A stretch of 64,000 nucleotides of DNA from an uncultured Bacteroidales bacterium (GTDB lineage: Bacteria > Bacteroidota > Bacteroidia > Bacteroidales > P3). The DNA lies in assembly GCA_910586395.1 (NCBI GenBank), contig CAJUFX010000002.1:91598-155597 (forward strand). Reading direction: 5' to 3'. The notes below the pieces were generated by a model, which ran no database searches, had not been told where the DNA came from, and saw only the letters and a list, made by a program, of their open reading frames with translations. This document shows positions 7,763 through 16,317 of the stretch, piece after piece; position 1 is the stretch's first letter, and the number at the start of each line of letters is the position of its first letter. Made by a program: the position numbers and the translations under genes.

Positions 7763-8509
7763 ATGAAAAAAGTATTGCTTTGGGCCTTGGTGGCCTTGTC
7801 TTTCTGCGCCTGCAAGAAAGAAAAACGCGTTTTGACAGCCGATTTCGAAGACCTGGGCCTGCAAGCCGAAAGTTATTGGCATGGTACGGAAAACGGCGAA
7901 ACCACGTTTACGAGCAGGGATTTCACCTTTACCCACAACTACAACACCGAATGGGGTTCGTGGAACCAGTTTGCGTACAGCAACGTGACGGCCACCGATT
8001 TCGACGCGGCCAACTATGCCGAACACCAATACCGCAATGTCGTCGGCAAGGGTGCCGAAAATACGAAAACATTCGGCGTGGGCTTCGATGCCGGAGAATT
8101 CGGTACACCGCGCATCAAGGTGAACGCTTCGCTGGCGCCCGACGGCGTGACGATGGATTACGTCTATGTCACGAACGCGGCCTATACGGTCAGCACGATG
8201 GAAAAAGGCGACGCCTACGGCAACGAAGCTTTCAAACAGGGCGACTGGGCGCTTTTGGAAATCCGCGGCATACAGGCCAACGGCGACGTCAACAAGATCG
8301 ATGTCTATCTGGCCGACTTCCGTTCCGAAAACGCTTCCGAACACTATATCGTCAAAGATTGGAAGAAAGTGAACCTGGGGGCGCTCGGAAAGGTAAAGGA
8401 ATTGGTTTTCAACGTCAGCAGCTCGCGCGTCAACGAATACGGCAACCTGTTGCCGGCCTATTTCTGCATAGACCAGTTGAAATCGATGGAAATCGAAGTG
8501 GAAAAATAA
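7763..8509 (+). CDS. DUF4465 lipoprotein under B12 riboswitch control
   Basis: A 248-residue lipoprotein. The signal peptide MKKVLLWALVALSFCAC ends in a lipobox with the lipidated Cys at 17. The mature part (FEDLGLQAESYWHG, FTHNYNTEWGSWNQFAYS, HQYRNVVGKG, VDVYLADFRSE-like stretch) matches DUF4465, a beta-sandwich family of Bacteroidetes. From memory, DUF4465 proteins include surface B12-binding proteins (BtuH) of gut Bacteroides, and the upstream cobalamin riboswitch supports that role. No TonB-dependent receptor or BtuG-like gene lies next to it; the gene is alone between its riboswitch and a terminator at 8626. Cobalamin capture at the outer membrane is therefore inferred from regulation and family. 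Confidence 0.9.
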   Translation: MKKVLLWALVALSFCACKKEKRVLTADFEDLGLQAESYWHGTENGETTFTSRDFTFTHNYNTEWGSWNQFAYSNVTATDFDAANYAEHQYRNVVGKGAENTKTFGVGFDAGEFGTPRIKVNASLAPDGVTMDYVYVTNAAYTVSTMEKGDAYGNEAFKQGDWALLEIRGIQANGDVNKIDVYLADFRSENASEHYIVKDWKKVNLGALGKVKELVFNVSSSRVNEYGNLLPAYFCIDQLKSMEIEVEK

Positions 8510-8625
8510 TCCCGCACGTCATCCGCAAGGTAATTATATAGTCCATTTTCTAAAAACACCGCGATGAACCGACGGGACGACAGGCGACCGTAAGGCCTGC
8601 CTGCGACCTAAAGGAGAATCGTACG

Positions 8626-8655
8626 AAAGGGAGTCCGGCGTGGGGCTCCCTTTTT
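8626..8655 (+). terminator. Intrinsic terminator after the DUF4465 gene
   Basis: AAAGGGAG pairs with CTCCCTTT around a short GC-rich loop and is followed by a T run. It lies 117 bases after the stop codon. Confidence 0.75.
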
Positions 8656-8689
8656 GGTTTTACCGATAGGCGCGTGATAATTTATGGCT

Positions 8690-8705
8690 ACGCCCTGTCG
8701 GGCGT
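8690..8705. repeat. Short hairpin, degenerate relative of the 7067 element
   Basis: ACGCCC-TGTC-GGGCGT followed by GAAGGTAG. It resembles the 7067 hairpin (ACGCCC...GGGCGTGAAGATAG). About 55 bases on, the sequence TCGCCTTTCACTA-CC-TTG at 8760 resembles the promoter-like end of the 85-bp unit. Confidence 0.4.
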
Positions 8706-8768
8706 GAAGGTAGAAGGCGGCTTGGCAGAGTATCAGTAGATTCGCGCAGAAACGATTATCGCCTTTCA

Positions 8769-9863
8769 CTACCGTTGTAAATTGACCGACTCGGTATGGA
8801 TGCAACGGAACAGGGCTTTGACGAATTCAGGACTCATGCCCATGGCTTGCGCCCATTCGGTACGCTGTTCGAGGACGGTCTGCCAGCGGGGCAACTGCAA
8901 GACCGACAAGTTTTCTTCTTTCTTGACCGCCCCCATCTGCCGGACCAAATCGAAACGGCGCGCCAACACGCCGATGAGTTCGCGGTCGGCTTCATCCACC
9001 AGGCGACGCAGGGTTTCGAGGCGATCGCTGTTCGTGTGGGTGTGTTTGAAACACAGTTGATGCAACAAGGACGCAAAGGCTTCGGGCGTGAGTTGCTGGG
9101 CGGCATCGCTCAAAGCGGTTTCGGGAGCCGGATGCAGTTCGACCATCAGCCCGTCCATTTCCAAATCGACGGCCAACTGCGCCACCTCGGCCACATAACG
9201 CGCCTGCCCCGCGATATGGCTCGGGTCGCACAGGACGCGCAAGCCGGAACAACGCCGTTTGAGTTCGATGGGCAATTCCCAAAGCGGCGCGTTCCGGTAA
9301 GGCGCGGCGTTATACAGGCCGAAGCCGCGGTGCACGGCCTCCACTTTCAGACCGGCCTTTTCCAAACGTTCCATCGCGCCTATCCACAAGGCCAAATCGG
9401 GCGAGACGGGGTTCTTGACACGGATCGTGAGGCCGCTGCCGCGGAGGCCGTCGGCCAAAGCCTGGACGGTAAACGGGTTGGACACCGTACGCGCCCCTAC
9501 CCAAAAGCGGTCGATGCCCGCTTTCAGGCAGGCCTCCGCATGCGCGGGGACGGCCACTTCGGTCATCAGCGGCAGGTCCGGAAACTCCGCCCGTATCTGC
9601 CGCAACCAGTCCAAAGCCTTTTCGCCGTAACCCTCGAAGTGGCCGGGGCGCGTCCGCGGCTTCCAAACCCCCGCCCGCAAGGCCTCCACCGGATAGCCCT
9701 GCCGCCGCAAGTCTTCCAAAAAGGCGGCCACGGCCCGTAACTGCGCCAGACTCTCGGCACTGCAAGGTCCCGCTATCAGACTGAAATCGGCCGGCATCGG
9801 CAAACGCGCGCCGTCGGCCGTCTTTTTCCTATCGAACATATCCGAAACTGTCATCTCCATCAT
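8769..9863 (-). CDS. Bifunctional DAHP synthase / chorismate mutase (type II)
   Basis: Joins the first step of aromatic amino acid synthesis (PEP plus erythrose 4-phosphate to DAHP) to chorismate-to-prephenate conversion. The N-terminal part is a KDSA/AroF-type barrel: IAGPCSAESLAQL, RAGVWKPRTRPGHFEGYG, GIDRFWVGARTVSNPF, KNPVSPDL, LCDPSHIAG. From about residue 275 comes an AroQ chorismate mutase helix bundle (LRRLVDEADRELIGVLARRF). The order and fusion are usual for Bacteroidetes. Starts at 9863, 9860 and 9854 are all possible; an ATG at 9953 would add 30 residues of no family character. The gene is isolated, with the DUF3078 gene divergent. Feedback control cannot be judged. Confidence 0.94.
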   Translation of the reverse strand: MMEMTVSDMFDRKKTADGARLPMPADFSLIAGPCSAESLAQLRAVAAFLEDLRRQGYPVEALRAGVWKPRTRPGHFEGYGEKALDWLRQIRAEFPDLPLMTEVAVPAHAEACLKAGIDRFWVGARTVSNPFTVQALADGLRGSGLTIRVKNPVSPDLALWIGAMERLEKAGLKVEAVHRGFGLYNAAPYRNAPLWELPIELKRRCSGLRVLCDPSHIAGQARYVAEVAQLAVDLEMDGLMVELHPAPETALSDAAQQLTPEAFASLLHQLCFKHTHTNSDRLETLRRLVDEADRELIGVLARRFDLVRQMGAVKKEENLSVLQLPRWQTVLEQRTEWAQAMGMSPEFVKALFRCIHTESVNLQR

Positions 9864-10028
9864 GTCAAAACGCCGGACCCGCGCCCCGTCCAGACATTCG
9901 AAACAGGTTGAACAACGGGTCAAAACCATGCGAAAGTACTCAAAATGCGGCATTTTTGAAAATTTTGCTAAATTCGCACCCGCTTAACCGCAAAAACAGT
10001 ATTATAACAACCTTATAATTATTGATTT

Positions 10029-11036
10029 ATGAAAAACCAACGCCCATTGGGTAACCGCACCGTCAAACGGTCGTCAATCCTGTTACTGTTGCCGGCGATT
10101 TTCATCTTGAACGCCGCCGTCATGCCGGCCCGCGCCCAAGACGCGGCCCCCGCCGCCGAACCCGCGGAACCCGTCGTCAAGCCTTGGGTTTTCAAAGGCG
10201 ACATGGGCTTGAACCTCTCGCAAAACGCGCAGACCAACTGGTCGGCCGGCGGCGAGAGTTCCATAGCCGGCAACGCCATCCTGAACCTCAACGCGACCTA
10301 CAACAAGAACCGGCATAAATGGGTTTCCAACCTCAACACCGAATACGGCCTGACGTGGACGCCGAGCAACAAACTGAACAAAACCGTCGATAAACTCATC
10401 GTCAATACCCAATACGGCTACGCCTTGGACAAGAAAGACCACTGGTTCCTTTCGGCCGAAGCCGACTTCCGCACCCAATACGACAAGGGTTATAAAGACG
10501 TGGCCGCCCATCTGGCCGACAACGACACGGCGCCGACCTACATCTCCAGAATCATGGCGCCGGGTTATCTGAATATCTCCGTCGGTGTGGAATACCACCT
10601 CAAGAGCCTGCTGGACGTCTATGTGTCGCCGGCCGTCATGCGGACCACCTTCGTGGCCGACCAATTCCTGGCCGATCAGGGTGCGTTCGGCGTCAACAAA
10701 CGGATAGGCAATACGGATGGCCGCTACCTCATGCAGGCCGGCCTGCAAGTGAAAGGGCACCTGAATTGGGAAATCACGCCTAAAATCATCCTGTCGTCCG
10801 ACCTCGCGCTCTTTACGCCCTATACGAAGGATTTCGGCAACTTCGTCGTGGATTGGGACGTGCAGCTCGTCATGAAGGTGACTTCCTGGCTGAACGCCAC
10901 GATCGGCACCTCGCTCAAATACGACGACAAGGTCAAGACCACCGACAAGAACGGCAACATACGCGGCGCCAAAGTGCAGTTCCGCGAAATGCTGACCGTC
11001 GGCATCGCTTATATGTTCTCGACCGAAAAGAAATAA
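10029..11036 (+). CDS. DUF3078 outer-membrane protein
   Basis: A 335-residue exported protein. Residues 1-36 are a signal peptide with a basic start, a hydrophobic core (ILLLLPAIFILNAAVM) and the cleavage site ARAQ. The mature part alternates like a beta barrel and has the family pattern GLNLSQNAQTNWSAGGESS near the start, with strands ending in an aromatic residue (VGIAYMF near the C-terminus). These features match DUF3078 of Bacteroidetes, which is predicted to sit in the outer membrane; its role is unknown. The gene is a single unit closed by a strong hairpin shared with the convergent Ppx gene. Confidence 0.88.
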   Translation: MKNQRPLGNRTVKRSSILLLLPAIFILNAAVMPARAQDAAPAAEPAEPVVKPWVFKGDMGLNLSQNAQTNWSAGGESSIAGNAILNLNATYNKNRHKWVSNLNTEYGLTWTPSNKLNKTVDKLIVNTQYGYALDKKDHWFLSAEADFRTQYDKGYKDVAAHLADNDTAPTYISRIMAPGYLNISVGVEYHLKSLLDVYVSPAVMRTTFVADQFLADQGAFGVNKRIGNTDGRYLMQAGLQVKGHLNWEITPKIILSSDLALFTPYTKDFGNFVVDWDVQLVMKVTSWLNATIGTSLKYDDKVKTTDKNGNIRGAKVQFREMLTVGIAYMFSTEKK

Positions 11037-11085
11037 ACGGGACATTAACCGGAGACGGGTGGAACAAACCCGGAATCCGACAGGG

Positions 11086-11120
11086 AAAGGCGTAGATCCC
11101 AAGGGATTTACGCCTTTTTT
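11086..11120. terminator. Bidirectional terminator
   Basis: AAAGGCGTAGATCCC-AA-GGGATTTACGCCTTT, a 15-base stem with one mismatch, flanked by T on the plus-strand side and by A on the other. It serves the DUF3078 gene (plus) and the phosphatase gene (minus), whose stop codon at 11108 lies inside the hairpin. Confidence 0.88.
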
Positions 11121-12001
11121 ATTCCGATTTCATCCTGATACAGCTGGCAGACGAGGCCGTCGGCCAAGCCGAAACGCGGTACCCAGATGCGTTCGGCGCC
11201 CGTCCGTTCGGCGATGAACAGGAAGATGCGGGCGGCCGGCAGGATGACGTCGGCGCGGTCGGCGCGCAGTTTGAACGCGGCCATGCGCTCGCTTACGTCC
11301 ATGCCCTCGAGTTTCTTATAGCCCTTGCGGAGTTGCGGCAGCGATATGGAAAGGCCGGTCTTGTCGCCGAAGAGTTTGGTCAGTTTGTTGATGTTGCCGC
11401 CCGACCCCACGAGGTTCATGCGGCCGAATTGGCCTTCGAACTGCCGCAGCCATGCTTCGAGGCGTTCGAACTCCTGCGGGTCTTCGGCATGGTGCAAAAG
11501 GCGCAACGTGCCGAGTTTGAATGAATAAGACTGCAGAAACCGGCCGTTCTCGGTTACGGAAATCTCGGTGCTGCCGCCCCCCACATCCACATAGACCGTC
11601 GTGTCGTAACGCTCTTCGGGCAGGCTCTCGCCGGCCGTGCGGATGATGCGCGCCTCTTCCAGACCGTCTATGACGCGGATGTCGATGCCCGTGGCGGCCT
11701 TGACCTGCCGCACGACTTCCGCGCCGTTGGCGGCCTCGCGCATGGCGGCCGTGGCGCAGGCGGCGAAATCGACCGTCTTATAGACGGCCATGAGTTGCTT
11801 GAACGCCAAGAGCGTATCAATCAGCGCCCGCTCCGATTCGGGACGGATATAACCCTCCGAAAACACGTCCTCGCCCAAACGCAAGGGCACGCGCACCAAG
11901 GCGACCTTGGAGGCGACGGGACGGCCGCCCTCCCCCGCGAACACGTCCGAAAACAGGACGCGCACCGCATTCGACCCGATGTCAATACCGGCAAATATCA
12001 T
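11108..12001 (-). CDS. Ppx/GppA family phosphatase
   Basis: A 297-residue member of the ASKHA-fold exopolyphosphatase/pppGpp phosphatase family. It starts MIFAGIDIGSNAVRVLF, with the phosphate-1 loop GIDIGSNAVR. CATAAMREAANG and VYVDVGGGSTEIS (phosphate-2) follow in the usual order. At about 300 residues it has only the catalytic half, the common form in Bacteroidetes, without the C-terminal HD-like extension of E. coli Ppx. Whether the substrate is polyphosphate or pppGpp cannot be told. It probably acts in the cytoplasm. Confidence 0.93.
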   Translation of the reverse strand: MIFAGIDIGSNAVRVLFSDVFAGEGGRPVASKVALVRVPLRLGEDVFSEGYIRPESERALIDTLLAFKQLMAVYKTVDFAACATAAMREAANGAEVVRQVKAATGIDIRVIDGLEEARIIRTAGESLPEERYDTTVYVDVGGGSTEISVTENGRFLQSYSFKLGTLRLLHHAEDPQEFERLEAWLRQFEGQFGRMNLVGSGGNINKLTKLFGDKTGLSISLPQLRKGYKKLEGMDVSERMAAFKLRADRADVILPAARIFLFIAERTGAERIWVPRFGLADGLVCQLYQDEIGIKKA

Positions 12002-12006
12002 AAACC

Positions 12007-12183
12007 TTATTTTATTTCCAATTCAGCTCCGGTTTCTACTTCAAAAGGACCATTGATAGTGGTTTCTTTTTCTGCATCTAAAGTGAGTTTCGCCCCATTT
12101 TTAACCGTTACGTTTTGAACGTCAATATTGCATCCGTTAATCGTCGTATTGTTTGAGAACGTTTTATTTTGTATTTTGAACAT
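12007..12183 (-). CDS. Small beta-repeat hypothetical protein
   Basis: A 58-residue frame starting MFKIQNKTFSNNTTING (an upstream ATG at 12219 would add 12 residues). It has short repeating strands (NVTVKNGAKLTLDAEKET, GPFEVETGAELEIK) like those in the C-terminal parts of many secreted Bacteroidetes proteins with a coathanger-type beta repeat. It has no signal peptide of its own. It overlaps the end of the preceding lipoprotein gene by 20 bases. It may be a real small protein or the detached end of a larger one. Confidence 0.55.
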   Translation of the reverse strand: MFKIQNKTFSNNTTINGCNIDVQNVTVKNGAKLTLDAEKETTINGPFEVETGAELEIK

Positions 12184-12889
12184 TTTTATATTTAAATACG
12201 ACTTTCGCTTGAGGAACATCAGGAATATTACCTTGAATACAATGTAATATCAATATGTCGTCTATGACACCCCATCGGTAAACAAAGGTATTCTCCTCAT
12301 CCACATAATTTTCATACAAAATATTTCCTTCTATTCGATAAGGGGAGATTAAATTGAGAGAGGAATGCACCATTTGCAAATCTTCCCGAAACTCTACATA
12401 GCACCAAGTATGTTCCGACGGATTTATGACTGGTGTGCCATCGTAGTCATAATAGCCTTCGCCCACCAACTGCCATTTTCCAATGAGTCGCTTCTCCAAA
12501 GCTTCCGCATGGTTCCTGACGAGTTGAATCCCTGAAAAACACAGCGTATCATCGGACAAGAAAAAAACGGTATGTTGTGTGGAGGTGCCGGATGCATCTG
12601 GCCATAGTTTTTTCACTTCCATGGCGTGGTCGCCGGTTATGCGATACGTCATGACATGAATATCGTTCTTGTTGCGGGGTTTCAGATACATCGTATCGTT
12701 GGCCGAAAATACATAAGTGTCTCCCTTTTTACTCTGTTTGATTTCATACCATTCGCCTGAAAGCCGCGCTTTTTCCAATGGACCGTCGGTCGGATTGAAA
12801 GAGCACGCACAGTTGTCGGACGGCGTGACGGGCTTTTCACAGCCGAAAAGAAAACACATACAGAGGATATATAGACCTATTCTATTCAT
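12164..12889 (-). CDS. Hypothetical lipoprotein
   Basis: A 241-residue lipoprotein. The start at 12889 gives a clean signal peptide, MNRIGLYILCMCFLFGC, with the lipidated Cys at 17; an upstream start at 12946 would bury it. The mature part has two lipocalin-like segments (LSGEWYEIKQSKKGDTYVF and IGKWQLVGEGYYDYDG), each resembling the start of a Bacteroidetes lipocalin-like domain. Function is unknown; such proteins are usually periplasmic or surface-exposed. The gene is less GC-rich than its neighbours. It is transcribed with the small frame downstream from the promoter at 13002. Confidence 0.78.
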   Translation of the reverse strand: MNRIGLYILCMCFLFGCEKPVTPSDNCACSFNPTDGPLEKARLSGEWYEIKQSKKGDTYVFSANDTMYLKPRNKNDIHVMTYRITGDHAMEVKKLWPDASGTSTQHTVFFLSDDTLCFSGIQLVRNHAEALEKRLIGKWQLVGEGYYDYDGTPVINPSEHTWCYVEFREDLQMVHSSLNLISPYRIEGNILYENYVDEENTFVYRWGVIDDILILHCIQGNIPDVPQAKVVFKYKNVQNTK

Positions 12890-12994
12890 AACGCCTTTAC
12901 TTGTTATTGTTTGAGATGTTCTTGGTAGGTTCCCTCTGCCTTTCAACTGGTATTATGCTTGTTCCATGAACCGGCTTTTCTGTATCTATAGGTT

Positions 12995-13026
12995 TCAAAG
13001 TTACGTACATAAATTAGAATTTACAA
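12995..13026 (-). promoter_or_regulatory. Promoter of the lipoprotein pair
   Basis: Minus strand: TTG (13026-13024), 21 bases, TAACTTTG (13002-12995). It would give a leader of about 100 bases before the ATG at 12889. Confidence 0.6.
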
Positions 13027-13072
13027 GTTAGATGCCCTGGTCAGACCCTGCACCGCGCAACTTCAGACCGGG

Positions 13073-13990
13073 TCAGCCCAATCCGGCGGCCTCTTCCAAG
13101 CTGAGCCAGTCGATTTTCCAACCTTTGCGCTCCATGCCGCGGAACCACGTCCGCTGGCGTTTGGCGAACTGACAGATGGCCGTGTACAGTTGTTCGCGCA
13201 TCGCATCCAAGCCGAGCCGCCCTTGCAGGTAGTCGGTCACGTAGCGGTACTCCAGGCCATAATAGGTCAGCTGTTCGGGCTGCAAGCCCTTGCGGAGCAG
13301 GCCCGCCACCTCCTCCACCATGCCCTGTTCGAGCCGCTCCTCCAACCGCAACCGGATGCGCCGCCGCAACACGTCGGGCGCGACCTCTATGCCAATCAGA
13401 CAGGCTTCTGGCGGCGTGCGGCGGAAATCGTCCGGATGCGCCGCCTCGTATTCGGCTATCTCGATGGCGCGCACGCAACGCGCCTCCGACTCGGTGTCGG
13501 TATGGTTGTGCAACGGGCCGTAGAGGCTCAGCCGACGGCTCAATTCGGCCAGCGTCAAACCTTGGAGTTCCGCCCGCAAGGCCGCGTTTTCCGGCACTTC
13601 GGCAAACCGGCGCGCACCGATCGCACTCTGCAAATATAAGCCGCTCCCGCCACAAAGCAAAGGCCTGACGCCCCTGGCCCTGAGGCCGGCATAGACGCGG
13701 TCGAACGCCTGCTGGTACAGAAACACGTTGTATTCGGTGCCCGGCTCGGCCACGTCGATGAGGTGATAAGGCAGGGGGCGGCCTTCATAGACGTATTCCG
13801 CCAGATCCTTGCCCGTGCCGAGGTCCATGCCGCGATAGACCTGACGGGAGTCCGCGCCTATGATTTCGGCGTTCAGGCGGCCGGCCAATTGTACGGCCAA
13901 ATGCGTTTTGCCGCAGGCCGTCGGGCCGAGCACGACCGGCATCAGGTTCGGGTGGGCTTCCAGATAGGTTAAACGCGTATTCCAATCCAT
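13073..13990 (-). CDS. miaA: tRNA dimethylallyltransferase MiaA
   Basis: Transfers a dimethylallyl group to A37 of tRNAs that read UNN codons. 305 residues, the normal size. P-loop GPTACGKTHLA near residues 22-32, DSRQVYRGMDLGTGK (substrate tRNA contact), LCGGSGLYLQS, and a late QFAKRQRTWFR motif. The GLEYRYVT stretch is typical of one of the two MiaA branches in Bacteroidetes, so a second copy may exist elsewhere. The 150 bases separating it from the glycosyltransferase gene upstream contain nothing I can identify. Confidence 0.96.
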   Translation of the reverse strand: MDWNTRLTYLEAHPNLMPVVLGPTACGKTHLAVQLAGRLNAEIIGADSRQVYRGMDLGTGKDLAEYVYEGRPLPYHLIDVAEPGTEYNVFLYQQAFDRVYAGLRARGVRPLLCGGSGLYLQSAIGARRFAEVPENAALRAELQGLTLAELSRRLSLYGPLHNHTDTESEARCVRAIEIAEYEAAHPDDFRRTPPEACLIGIEVAPDVLRRRIRLRLEERLEQGMVEEVAGLLRKGLQPEQLTYYGLEYRYVTDYLQGRLGLDAMREQLYTAICQFAKRQRTWFRGMERKGWKIDWLSLEEAAGLG

Positions 13991-14140
13991 AATCTTTGTT
14001 TTTTATGATGTATGACGGCGACAGGCAGGCGCACACGTGGCAGGCCGCCGACGGCCGCGACCCCGGGCGGCTGGGATTTTCGGGCCCACCGAGGCACTGT
14101 GCGCGGCTACGCCGCGCGGACGGGGCAGGGCGGACGGGGG

Positions 14141-15589
14141 TCAGCCGCAGAGCGGCCGCGCGATAGCCTCGGCGCGTTCGCAGCGGTACAGGTAGAGCCG
14201 CAACGCCTGCCAGTCGGAGACCGAGAGGCGGTCCAAGCCGCGGGCCGGCGCGGCATTCGATGTGGCGGATGTGGCGGATGCGGCGGGGGCGTCCGCCCGA
14301 AACGCCAAGGTTTCGGCCTCGGCCGGCGTTCTGTCGGCGAGGGCGGCTTCGAGGCTGGCGATGGCCGCGGCCGACGGGATAGCGGGATAGCGGCGCGCGC
14401 AATCCCGCAGGCGTTCCAGCAAATTCAGCGCATCGGTTTGCGGGTCGTAAGCGTAGTGCGCCTTGAGGTATTGCAGCATGCGCAGCGCGTCGAACTTCTC
14501 GGTGCAGGCTTTCTTGAAGGCCGCGGCCGACGTGCGGTTGCGCCGTATCGAAACGTGCCAGTCCGCGCCCCATTTTTCGGCCGCGAACGCGCCCACGGGG
14601 CCCAAATCCATTGCCGGGTCGGTATAAAGCGCCGTCAAGCCCGCGTAAAACCTTTGCAAATCGCCGAACAGGGCCGCCGGATAAATCGGACACGAGCCCC
14701 ATTCGCCGCGCAGCCCCATGCCGATGGCCGGCCCCGTCCCGAATATGACGCGCGGGCTCGGACGCGGCGCAGGCAAGGCCGGCGCCTGTCCCTGACGCAC
14801 GATCGGACCGCTCTTGGCCAACTTCTGCAAAAAGTAAAAGTCCTCGCCGCTCTTATGGGGCGGCAGGCCGCCTATTTTCCGGTAAGCGGCCGCCGTACAG
14901 CCCATGGACGAGCCGATGGCCGTATAGGCGTAAGGCAGGCCCGCGGCCGCCAAGCCCAAGGCGTAAGCTCGCATATAGACTTCGTAATGCAAGGCGGCCG
15001 CGGCCAAGGCATCGGCGGAGGTGGCTTCCGACTTGGCTTCGGCCACATCGGCCGCATCCAGCACATCGACCGCATCGGCCTCAACTGCGGCCGCCTCCGC
15101 CGAACGGGCCGCACCCGTCGGCCGCACCGGATGAAAATAGGCGCCGGCGATGCCGGCCGCCTCCGGAAACCGCACGGCCGCATCGCGCATAGCCTCTATG
15201 TAATGCGGCGGATAAACCGTATCGGCATCCATGCACAGCAATAAATCGGTTCCGGAGGCGCCTGCCGCCGCCCCGTCCATCGCTTCCCGCCGCGCGCGTC
15301 CCACACCGGCCTGCGCCGCCGGCCACGCGCGCCCCGCGCCGCTGCGGTCTATGACCGTCAGCCCGAACGGCAGCTTCCCGCCCGACGCCAAGGCTTGCAG
15401 GTCCGCCAGCGTCGTCGCGTTCACCCGTACCGTTTCCTGATGGAAAGGGTCACCCGAATCAAAATACGAAGCTGGCTGGTTCACGCAAAGCACAACCCGC
15501 GCCGGCAAAACGGTCTGCCGGGCCAAAGCCTGCACGCGCCCGACGATGCCGGGTTCGTTCATGACCGGTATGGCGATATGGATGTCCAT
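14141..15589 (-). CDS. Glycosyltransferase family 2 protein
   Basis: A 482-residue GT-A fold sugar transferase. MDIHIAIPVMNEPGIVG is the nucleotide-binding start. The DxD motif is CMDADTVYPPHY near residue 120, and GSSMGCTAAAYRKIGGLP and KSGEDFYFLQKL supply the acceptor-side motifs, including the ED catalytic pair. The enzyme lacks transmembrane helices. Between the DxD and acceptor regions there is an Ala-rich insertion (EAAAVEADAVDVLDAADVAE), and another Ala-rich stretch sits near the C-terminus. No other glycan genes are nearby, so the product is unknown. The gene is very GC-rich and abuts the AT-rich restriction-modification island. Confidence 0.88.
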   Translation of the reverse strand: MDIHIAIPVMNEPGIVGRVQALARQTVLPARVVLCVNQPASYFDSGDPFHQETVRVNATTLADLQALASGGKLPFGLTVIDRSGAGRAWPAAQAGVGRARREAMDGAAAGASGTDLLLCMDADTVYPPHYIEAMRDAAVRFPEAAGIAGAYFHPVRPTGAARSAEAAAVEADAVDVLDAADVAEAKSEATSADALAAAALHYEVYMRAYALGLAAAGLPYAYTAIGSSMGCTAAAYRKIGGLPPHKSGEDFYFLQKLAKSGPIVRQGQAPALPAPRPSPRVIFGTGPAIGMGLRGEWGSCPIYPAALFGDLQRFYAGLTALYTDPAMDLGPVGAFAAEKWGADWHVSIRRNRTSAAAFKKACTEKFDALRMLQYLKAHYAYDPQTDALNLLERLRDCARRYPAIPSAAAIASLEAALADRTPAEAETLAFRADAPAASATSATSNAAPARGLDRLSVSDWQALRLYLYRCERAEAIARPLCG

Positions 15590-15597
15590 CTTTTATA

Positions 15598-16317
15598 TCA
15601 CGATTGACGCCTTTTTTCTATAATCTTATCAAGTATCTGATGTACATTTACTTCGTAAGCATCAAACTCATCTATATTCGTTTCCTTTAACCACAATTGC
15701 CCTTCCCCTTGATTACCTCTATGTTGCCCTCTTGAATAATGTGAATTCATTTCCACTTCTTTTGATGAAAGTACCCAATAACGAATCTTGTCACGCCAAA
15801 CTCCTATCCAAACAAAAACATCACAACACGCTGGTTTTATTTGCTGAAAATTCATATCAAAACCGAAACTTGAATCACTTGACAACGCTTTTATCATCAA
15901 GGATTCTCCACTTGAACGCTTGACAGCCCTAGATGCTTTTACTTCTATCCTAATATTATTGTACCAAAAATCATATTGTCCCTTATAATTCTTATCTAAA
16001 TCAGGAGTCGGTCTTTGAAGTTCAGGAATTACTTCATTCAAATGTCTTTGCGCCCAAGTCTCTCCAAAAGTTCTTGGAGCTGTCATTTCAAAAACATATA
16101 AATATTTATTTCTTTCAAGATATTCAGCCCTTAATTTAAGATAATCGTTCAAACTAATTAAATTACAACTAATTAAATGGCTAATAACGTATTCAAATCT
16201 ATTAAAAGGATAAACTGAATATAATCTCTCCAGAAAATCTTCATCTAAATGAACATTTGGATGTAATTTTGAAAATTCTTTAGTTTTTTCATTAAGATAA
16301 TCAAGCAATTTTTCCAT
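15598..16317 (-). CDS. Probable type II restriction endonuclease
   Basis: A 239-residue protein that overlaps the methyltransferase gene by 17 bases. A PD-(D/E)xK nuclease core can be read as GQYD (Asp116) followed by EVK (Glu125, Lys127) in YDFWYNNIRIEVKAS. The segment GETWAQRHLNEVIPELQRP resembles the helix that precedes this core in type II enzymes. No family name or recognition site can be given. Partnership with an adjacent DNA methyltransferase supports restriction function. The gene is AT-rich, unlike the flanking chromosome. It could instead be an inactive relic, but the frame is intact. Confidence 0.8.
   Translation of the reverse strand: MEKLLDYLNEKTKEFSKLHPNVHLDEDFLERLYSVYPFNRFEYVISHLISCNLISLNDYLKLRAEYLERNKYLYVFEMTAPRTFGETWAQRHLNEVIPELQRPTPDLDKNYKGQYDFWYNNIRIEVKASRAVKRSSGESLMIKALSSDSSFGFDMNFQQIKPACCDVFVWIGVWRDKIRYWVLSSKEVEMNSHYSRGQHRGNQGEGQLWLKETNIDEFDAYEVNVHQILDKIIEKRRQS

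Noticed and set aside
14012..15244. 410-codon Arg/Gly-rich frame antisense to the glycosyltransferase
   Set aside because: Composition is that of a GC-rich antisense frame; no start context or family.
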